A stretch of 64,000 bases of DNA. Source: Lagopus muta (taxonomy: Eukaryota > Chordata > Aves > Galliformes > Phasianidae). The stretch lies in assembly GCF_023343835.1 (NCBI RefSeq), contig NC_064436.1:55155883-55219882 (forward strand). Reading direction: 5' to 3'. Within the stretch, counting starts at the first letter, position 1; every line of letters starts with the position of its first letter. Shown here piece after piece: positions 58,701-64,000 of the stretch. The notes beneath the pieces are model-generated. The model ran no database searches, was not told where the DNA came from, and saw nothing but the letters and a program-made list of their open reading frames with translations. The translations under genes and the position numbers were made by a program.

Positions 58701-61700
58701 TGTATCCACTCCATGGATATTTAATACAAAACAGTCCTTCCCATGGGTTATTATGAATACAACAAGCTGTTTGCCCTAGCAGTCCAAATGCACCTAGGGT
58801 AATGTCAGAAATGAAGAAATAAGAAACACACGCAAAAAACTGCTGAGGAGGATGGATGTGCAAATGAATTGTCCACTATTTAATAAGTACATGAAACCTC
58901 TTAACGTGAAGTTGTTAAATAGGAAAACTAGACTGATTTGACTGGTTTCTTCCATCCTATGCAAAAGAGTATCTGTTCATTTTCAAAGGAGATAGCAGTT
59001 AATACTGGGATCTGAAGCTTGATTCAGATATAGCTGAAATATTAGATATAGGAGAAATAACAAAGATCTGCTACTACTTATTGACACTGTAACCTACTAT
59101 TTCTTCCTAAGGCTTGAATTTTCAGTTGCTTTCCAGTACAGTGAGGGAGGAGTACCTGACAAAAGAGTTTTCTTAAGCAGTAGGTTAAGTCTAATCTTGC
59201 AGATGTGGACCACCCCATTATTCTTATTTACCTTATTCTGGCTACATATGCTTTTAACTCATATCTCTTTAGGTTTTGTGGCTCATTCCTTATAGAGAAA
59301 TTGGTTCCAAACATTTACCCAGAATAAGTACTGGATGAAAACACAGATTACATATTTTTTATACCTCTGTTCTATCATTTTTTCTTACTGAAGGTTTTCA
59401 AGATTTAAATACTGACTTCAAATCTGAATACTCTAAATCATTTCAGCAATCCAGTGGGTTGTAAAAATAATGATGGAAATGCCTTGGATTAAAAAGGTGT
59501 TAGCTGTGTTTTCAATAAATGAAATTACTTCATTACTTAACCTCTCCTTCCAGTTTTCCAGAGCCCAAATTTAGTGCTCCCTGAGGATGATGAAAAGCAT
59601 AACTAATAGACGCAATAGGATTGTTATATTAAGAAAAGAGGTTGACTAGGTATAGTTAGTTAATTCCTAGGTTAGAGAGGATCTTGCATCTTTGTTATGT
59701 GTTTCAAATAATGGTTTTGTGAATTTAAGCTCTGTGTTCTCCTAGTGGACTGCTAGCTGACAGAAAGCAGATCTGTCTAACTAGAAAAACTATGAAACAG
59801 ATGAACATAAACAACAGATCTTTCTTCTTGTTCTCACATGTTCCTGTTCTAACTACTCTCCATTCTCACACACATGATGAGAGCAAGCAAGGTACCCTGT
59901 GTCTCAAAGAGAGGAGCCTGGCTGCCAACTCTAATGATGCTATTTTCTTGTAATGCTATTTTCTTCATCACAGTCTGAATTAATATTTTTAAAGGAGGGC
60001 AGGACAACATCCAGGACTCCAAATCCATTTCCATGTTAGCACAAATAGACATTTTTCTGCCCTGGTAGCAACTTGGAAAATAGAAGATAAAAGTAATATA
60101 TATTTTTCGGATTTTTACATCTACGGGCATTCTTCATTGGCCTGGTTGTGCTAGGTAAACATACGTGAGGAAACATCTTTTCAACACATTTTTCAACACA
60201 TTTTGAAACATCTTTTGAAATTCAAAATGCTATAATTCGAAAAATAACAGGGAAATTAATGAGTAGGTATTGTCTACTTTTTACTACAAACCATACAGAA
60301 GAGAATTATTGAGGGAAACTTGGCCTTAAATCAATTGTAAAGTAAATTTACTCGCATACAAAAACAGAGCTCTTTCCTATCAGGAATTTCTCTTTCTTTT
60401 ATACTCCTACCTGTATATTCAGGTGGACAAAGGCAAGTATAATTATTAATTCCATCCACACAAGTAGAATTATTTTCACAGTCATTGTCTTCACAGTCAT
60501 CAACATTTATTTCACAATTTTCACCTTCAAATCCATCTGCACAAGTGCACCTGTAAAACCAAAAATAAAACCAAGCACACAAATATTTTAGCTGGGAAGA
60601 TCAGAGAAATTCTGTAATTAATAGGGTTGCTAATTATAATCACTACCTCTAAGAGAATATGGATGATATAAAATAAATGTAGTATATATTCTCCAAATAT
60701 TTTTATCATTTTAAGTTACAGACAAAAAGGCTTCTGAATTTGTGCCTTTTCGATTCTGAAATAACTGGTTTTGAAATGACTGCTACCTTTCTATTATTAC
60801 ATGAGATTATATTTCTTAAGGAAAATAATCCTGCTTTTTTTGTTGTTTGTCTTGTTCTTAAAAACAATTTAAGTGAATGGAGAAAACTGCAGAATCAGAG
60901 ATTAGTACGCAGTACTCCTACTAATCTATTAGTTAAATACATTATTATACATCTGTATTTAAAGTTCCACAATACAGTACCTGTATTTATATCTGAAAAT
61001 AAAGCCTACATAAACTTTTCAAAGGGATGATTTTTGTTTTGTTTTTACAAATGTTTTGATTTTCAAAACACGTAGCGTTTAAACAAATGGAAAAGGTTGA
61101 ATCCTGAGACAGGACTGTGTCACCTTAAATTCCAAAGACACAATATTAAGATCTATATACTTAATTTTAAATAGAAAAGTATTTGATCTTTGGGCAGAAT
61201 ATGGATTAAAAAATAAAAATAATGTCTTAATGAAGTGCAGGATAATGAATTGTTTCTTTTCGAAGTGTCATTCTTAACTAGCTTGAGGTGTAGATTATTA
61301 AATGACTAATAATTTCACAGAAGAATGCTAAAGAACTTTATTTCATAATTCATGAAGTACATCTGGAGTAATTGTACTGTGTGATTAAATAACTCAAGAT
61401 TAAAAATGTTCACAGCATGTTTATCTGCTGGCATAGTGAGTTTCAAATGAATCATTAATTTTCTCTTTCACTGGGATTTAAATTTTATCATTTACATGCT
61501 GTCTGTTAAAGTAATACACACAACAACAGATGAATGGTGAGATTTTTTCAGCAGGGATCAAGCCAGCTATTAATTAGCATAATGGAGTCAATATTATGTT
61601 GTCTTGACCTGAAAAGCCTCTACTAATCACATCCATTTATTGTTGTTTTTTAAAGTTTTGGGGATTTAGAAGCTTTCCACAGATAGTGACATGTCTGAAA

Positions 61701-62185
61701 ACTTGAGAAGCAATGTAAACCCGCCTTTGAGTTGCAATTATCAACAAAGAGAACCCAAAGATTAACACCTGCATAAATATAAAAGTCAACAGTTTTTCAT
61801 TCTGTTATTAGAGTTAAAAACAACATACCAGAAACCATCTTTTTCTCCTTCTTTCAAATGACAAGTTCCACCATGGTTGCAAGGGTTACTAATGCAGGCA
61901 TGAATGGGAATATCACAGTCTTGACCCTATGCAGGGAACAGGTATAATTTATGAAGAAAATACAGATATTAATGGAAGGGAGTCAGTTAAAACAAACTGT
62001 TGTTTAAAAGGGAGCGGCTAATACTTCACTAATTTTTCTTCTTCTTCATCCAGTACCTACCTTGAAACCGTATGGGCAAGTACATCTATAGAAGTCAACT
62101 GGATCATTATTGCAGGTTCCATCATTTTTACATGGATTTGATAAGCAAGGGTTACACTTAGCAAGAATATTGACATCCACGGGCC
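31794..62185 (-). CDS. SLIT2: SLIT2, C-terminal 620 residues in 11 exons
   Basis: This is the secreted ligand of ROBO receptors that repels axons and guides cell migration. The eleven exons join with matching phases into 620 residues plus stop, about residues 910 to the end of a roughly 1,530-residue protein. In order: six EGF repeats (fragment residues ~10-240), a laminin G domain (~245-430), three EGF repeats (~435-540) and a C-terminal cystine knot (~544-617). Every EGF has the expected cysteines. The cleavage motif [11 protein letters not shown] that yields SLIT2-N and SLIT2-C is kept at 45871/45870. The ending [17 protein letters not shown] distinguishes SLIT2 from SLIT3 and SLIT1. The leucine-rich repeats that bind ROBO lie beyond 64000. 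No frameshift or stop interrupts the coding sequence. Confidence 0.97.
32036..33126 (-). other. SLIT2: SLIT2 intron before the last exon
   Basis: A 1,091-bp intron. It contains two A-runs (about 32863-32884 and 32982-33003) and nothing else recognised. Confidence 0.85.
33127..33338 (-). CDS. SLIT2: SLIT2 exon, EGF 8-9
   Basis: The exon lies between the acceptor cttgtttcccctgtag and the donor gtaaaa. It has 70 full codons between split codons, from [18 protein letters not shown] to [14 protein letters not shown]. It finishes the eighth EGF repeat and holds the ninth, [15 protein letters not shown] and following. Confidence 0.97.
33339..37501 (-). other. SLIT2: SLIT2 intron
   Basis: A 4,163-bp AT-rich intron. 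It holds an (AC/AT)n patch at about 36862-36888. No CR1, exon or RNA gene is recognised. Confidence 0.8.
37502..37790 (-). CDS. SLIT2: SLIT2 exon, end of laminin G and EGF 7
   Basis: The acceptor gttattaatttcctag precedes 37790 and the donor gtatgt follows 37502. It has 95 full codons, starting [18 protein letters not shown], through [17 protein letters not shown], the classical end of a laminin G fold, to [15 protein letters not shown] and a Trp-Thr-Gly-Pro EGF end. The NGTS sequon is a likely N-glycosylation site. Confidence 0.97.
37791..40945 (-). other. SLIT2: SLIT2 intron
   Basis: A 3,155-bp intron with a poly(A) run near 39393-39408 and otherwise unremarkable AT-rich sequence. Open frames such as 38604-38957 have no exon signals. 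Confidence 0.8.
40946..41100 (-). CDS. SLIT2: SLIT2 exon, laminin G middle part
   Basis: The acceptor gtttattttgcag precedes 41100 and the donor gtaaga follows 40946. It has 51 full codons, from [19 protein letters not shown] to [12 protein letters not shown]. The NLS sequon in TNLSKQS may be glycosylated. Confidence 0.97.
43742..43780. repeat. (AT)n microsatellite
   Basis: About nineteen AT units in a SLIT2 intron, likely polymorphic in length. Confidence 0.95.
44193..44220. repeat. Perfect 28-bp AT palindrome
   Basis: The 14-base arm tatttattatttat is followed at once by its exact reverse complement. It sits inside a longer stretch, about 44150-44245, made almost only of A and T with further partial inverted copies. 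Confidence 0.9.
45176..45306 (-). CDS. SLIT2: SLIT2 exon, laminin G first part
   Basis: The acceptor tttcttttaattag precedes 45306 and the donor gtgaag follows 45176. It has 43 codons in phase 0, starting [20 protein letters not shown], then [16 protein letters not shown], ending with two nucleotides of the Ser codon completed by the next exon. Confidence 0.97.
45307..45672 (-). other. SLIT2: SLIT2 intron with a CR1 tail remnant
   Basis: A 366-bp intron. Near its 5' border (plus 45608-45655) it holds a short plus-strand CR1-like tail with two attctgtg units. Confidence 0.75.
45608..45655 (+). mobile_element. Short CR1-like 3' tail remnant
   Basis: The sequence cttccatattccaatcaatt followed by ctgtgattctgtgattc looks like the CR1 end (ccttccaacccc and octamers). 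Only about 48 bp remain, so the assignment is moderate. It ends 17 bp from the splice donor at 45672. Confidence 0.5.
45673..45913 (-). CDS. SLIT2: SLIT2 exon, cleavage site, EGF 6 and start of laminin G
   Basis: The acceptor ctatttgtatttag precedes 45913 and the donor gtaaga follows 45673. It has 80 full codons: [14 protein letters not shown], then [15 protein letters not shown] and [11 protein letters not shown], then the laminin G start [14 protein letters not shown] to TNITLQ. The Arg/Thr bond at 45871/45870 is the known SLIT2 processing site. It leaves 408 residues on the C-terminal side, the same count as in the human protein. Confidence 0.97.
45914..46435 (-). other. SLIT2: SLIT2 intron mostly made of CR1
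   Basis: Of 522 bp, about 430 are CR1-derived. Roughly 68 bp remain at the acceptor side and 26 bp at the donor side. The intron looks like a very short original intron expanded by insertion. Confidence 0.8.
45982..46409 (-). mobile_element. CR1 LINE fragments in a SLIT2 intron
   Basis: Read on the minus strand, the same strand as SLIT2, a short 3'-region piece (aaggccaagttggatggggc, about 46408-46360) is followed by a second piece that starts further 5' in the element (ggagaaggctctggggcgac). The second piece runs to the usual 3' end near 45982, with tctagatgatctttgaggtc-like order. The repeated 3' region shows two overlapping copies or a nested rearrangement rather than one simple insertion. 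No octamer tail is clear. Confidence 0.85.
46436..46573 (-). CDS. SLIT2: SLIT2 exon, EGF 4 end and EGF 5
   Basis: The acceptor tttctattttacag precedes 46573 and the donor gtgagg follows 46436. It has 45 full codons, [19 protein letters not shown] through [20 protein letters not shown], a calcium-binding type EGF with DIDFDDC. It ends in two nucleotides of a Ser codon. Confidence 0.97.
46574..48448 (-). other. SLIT2: SLIT2 intron
   Basis: A 1,875-bp AT-rich intron. No repeat family, exon or RNA gene is recognised. Confidence 0.8.
48449..48542 (-). CDS. SLIT2: SLIT2 exon, EGF 4 first part
   Basis: A small exon between the acceptor cttttcag and the donor gtaagt. It has 30 full codons, [20 protein letters not shown] through CILTPKGY. 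It completes the Gly codon left by the exon at 60411 and leaves two nucleotides of a Lys codon. Confidence 0.96.
48543..60410 (-). other. SLIT2: Large SLIT2 intron (11.9 kb)
   Basis: The longest complete intron here. It holds one CR1 fragment (49122-49382), an 11-bp-stem hairpin (50687-50711), a T-rich tract at 57058-57092, a TA patch near 58568-58584 and otherwise AT-rich DNA. Frames such as 59849-60130 lack splice signals and cysteine patterns. Confidence 0.8.
49122..49382 (-). mobile_element. CR1 LINE 3' fragment in SLIT2 intron
   Basis: It starts with gatcacagaatcacagaagg, the reversed octamer tail. It continues through cccctactcaagtagggaca, ccaatctccaaggagaccca and ttatgcccactgcttcttgt to gcattaagcaccactgaaag. 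It is transcribed in sense with SLIT2 and is 5'-truncated. Confidence 0.88.
60411..60550 (-). CDS. SLIT2: SLIT2 exon, EGF 2 end and EGF 3
   Basis: The acceptor ggttttacag precedes 60550 and the donor gtagga follows 60411. It has 46 full codons, [20 protein letters not shown] through [19 protein letters not shown]. The INVDDCED start and the Asn/Tyr pattern mark a calcium-binding EGF. NNST is a possible glycosylation site. Confidence 0.97.
60551..61828 (-). other. SLIT2: SLIT2 intron
   Basis: A 1,278-bp AT-rich intron with nothing further recognised. Confidence 0.8.
61829..61926 (-). CDS. SLIT2: SLIT2 exon, EGF 1 end and EGF 2
   Basis: The acceptor tgttccctgcatag precedes 61926 and the donor gtatgt follows 61829. 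It has 32 codons from [20 protein letters not shown] to EGEKDGF, plus two nucleotides of the Trp codon finished by the next exon. Confidence 0.97.
61927..62060 (-). other. SLIT2: SLIT2 intron, 134 bp
   Basis: The shortest intron in the window, with a T-rich tract and no repeats. Confidence 0.9.
62061..62185 (-). CDS. SLIT2: SLIT2 exon, linker after the LRRs and EGF 1
   Basis: The acceptor tgtatttttaag precedes 62185 and the donor gtaggt follows 62061. It starts with two nucleotides of a Gly codon, then 41 codons: [20 protein letters not shown], then DGTC to RCTCPYGFK. It is the first EGF after the fourth leucine-rich-repeat block, whose last exon is not in the window. Confidence 0.97.
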
Positions 62186-64000
62186 CTTAAAAATACAAAT
62201 GTGATATTCAGAAACAAACTACTAATTCATATTTGACAGGATGTATCTGCTACACTGCTATACATTCTAAAACAGTATTTGTTTTTAAGACTGTGATATT
62301 TCTGCATGAATGGAATGCTTGATTGTCCTTAATTCTTTTGACATGCCCAGATATATTTGCTGCTCAATTTTTGGCTTTAATCTCTTAAAAAAAAAAAACA
62401 CAAAAAAAACAGAAGCAGCAGCAGCTGACCCCAAAGTGATTTTGATATCCTCATTCTTTGAAATCTGTATAGTTCTGATCCATGATAATTGCCTTCCCTT
62501 TTTATTAACAAAATTAAGAATACAGTTTCAAATTTATCAGGTAAAAATTGTCTCTGAGAAAAGAAAGACTATAGCAGTTTCCAGTCCTTCTATTGGTGGT
62601 GTTACCATGAACTGTAATTTTTTTTATTTGCAGGATTACATAGAACTAGTGGCAAAATGACCTAGCAAAATAAGTTGAACATCTGTGATAAAGTATACTG
62701 TCTGAGCTATCTCACTATAAGTAGGTCTATACAGCACCTTGTCTCATTATGGAGTCAGCCATAGTTCATTTCTGCATTAGCTGACTCCCAAAGTATCATG
62801 AATCTACATACAAAAGACGGCTGCCTTTAATGCCTTCAGTCTTGCTTCTGTTACAATGGTTATTACAATGGTTATAAAAATAGAAATTAGAAAGCAATGT
62901 TGACAAGATCTAAAATCTTAAAAACCAGACTGATTTTTTATCCTACCTAAATCTTATTCCTAAGATATAAATATTTATTAGATATTTGCTTATTTTCTGT
63001 TGGCTTACAATTTTAATGCTGCTTTTTCATGTCAAATTTTCAAACTATAAACTATCAGTTGGTGTTTTGGTGTTTTTGTTTTTTTTCTTTTGTCAGGCAA
63101 ACAAATAAATTACCAGATATTTGTTTAAAATTAGAAATCATCTGCTTACAATAATGCATCATTTTCAAATAATTTGTGCAAGTTTCAAGATTAATTATTG
63201 TAAAAGAAAACAGGGGTGACTTGACCAAATGCCTATTAAGAGAATGAACATACATTCTCTACTATCTCCAGCTTTATTGCTTAATGACATTACTGACTCC
63301 AGCTTTATTTCAGACTTGGACTTGTGGAAAAATCTACAGGTAATTTTTAAGTTTTAATGGATAACTTGTGATTTCTTCAGTGACTAGGCAAAACAAACTC
63401 CTCAGACCTAGTGGTGGAACTGCCTGCTTGCTCTCTATGATTTTAAATGAAACAAGCCAGACTGCAATTTTTTCCTGAAGTAACAGTGCATTTTTAATGA
63501 GATGTGACGTGGAGTTTTTTTTTGCTTTCTATTATTTAAACTTTCAAAATTATCTTTTATTTGGCAAGCTCTGATAAGCTACTGTAAAGGAACTGGGATG
63601 GAAGGAAGCCATATGATTATAAGAATACAGTAGGGGTGCTACAGAAAGATTGACAAACTTCTCCTTTAATCTGTAGTTGCTAGTAACCATCTGTGTCGCA
63701 GTTTGCAAGCAAATGCTGGGAGATGAACCCAGTAATTCATGGTAAGATAAGTTGTGATGATTGCCAAAGTCACCATCTATGTAGATCACTGACTCTTCTT
63801 GTTTTCATTGCCTTATTTTGAGAGAAAAATCTATAGCTGATTACAGTTTCTTAAAGCAGCAAACAGAAAAGGTAGGCAAGTTGGAAAAAACACCTTAGAC
63901 TATCACAAATTATTGCTAGAGGGTATTAAGATGTGCTATGAAAAACATATGGGGTAAGAAGCTCTTATTGTAGACTGTAAGTCTGCTCTTTCTTGTTCCA
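62186..64000 (-). other. SLIT2: SLIT2 intron (partial, runs off the window)
   Basis: I searched by eye for the end of the fourth LRR C-terminal cap and for the miR-218 sequence known in a SLIT2 intron, and found neither. The sequence is AT-rich and repeat-poor. Confidence 0.7.

Noticed and set aside
59849..60130. 93-codon minus-strand frame close to a SLIT2 EGF exon
   Set aside because: No EGF cysteine pattern and no AG/GT borders in a fitting phase; the SLIT2 exons on both sides already join without it.
62186..64000. Possible last LRR exon of SLIT2 or miR-218 hairpin
   Set aside because: Neither the expected cap sequence nor the miRNA seed region could be found on the minus strand in this interval.

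Overview
The window is vertebrate nuclear DNA, most likely from a bird. It carries many CR1-type LINE fragments with the (ATTCTGTG/GATTCTATG) 3' octamer tail, spliced genes with short introns, and proteins of a vertebrate axon-guidance family. CR1 of this type dominates avian genomes and also occurs in other sauropsids. A galliform is plausible but not proven by the sequence. Most long open frames here are chance or lie inside repeats.

Two genes are read with confidence, both on the minus strand and in tandem. (1) SLIT2: eleven coding exons between 62185 and 31794 encode the last 620 residues: EGF repeats, a laminin G domain, three more EGF repeats and the C-terminal cystine knot. All splice phases join without a break, so this part of the gene is intact. 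The proteolytic site that releases SLIT2-N from SLIT2-C is present. The leucine-rich-repeat half lies beyond 64000. A 3' UTR probably runs to about 30430. (2) PACRGL (Parkin co-regulated gene-like): a GC-rich promoter/first exon at about 9253-9600, then coding exons at 6470-6330, 4536-4469 and 3497-3407. The rest of the gene lies before position 1. The order SLIT2 then PACRGL on one strand agrees with the arrangement I recall in mammals.

Region by region: 1-3406 is PACRGL intron with a CR1 piece; 3407-9253 holds PACRGL 5' exons, with four CR1 pieces in alternating orientation in intron 1; 9254-9620 is a CpG-rich promoter; 9620-30430 is intergenic DNA with CR1 at 12.3 and 16.8-18.0 kb, a 119-bp (TTCCC)n tract, and an unassigned set of exon-like pieces on the plus strand (a signal-peptide exon at 18229-18304 and a membrane-segment frame ending at 21459); 30430-62185 is SLIT2; 62186-64000 is SLIT2 intron.

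SLIT2 is a secreted ligand of ROBO receptors. PACRGL belongs to the PACRG family, whose founding member is an axonemal microtubule protein. Nothing here suggests that the two act together; their adjacency is inherited synteny. The observations most worth following up are the unassigned plus-strand signal-peptide/membrane exons at 18.2-21.5 kb, CR1 sequence crowding both splice borders around SLIT2 exon 45913-45673, and an in-frame open extension of PACRGL through its GC-rich first exon.
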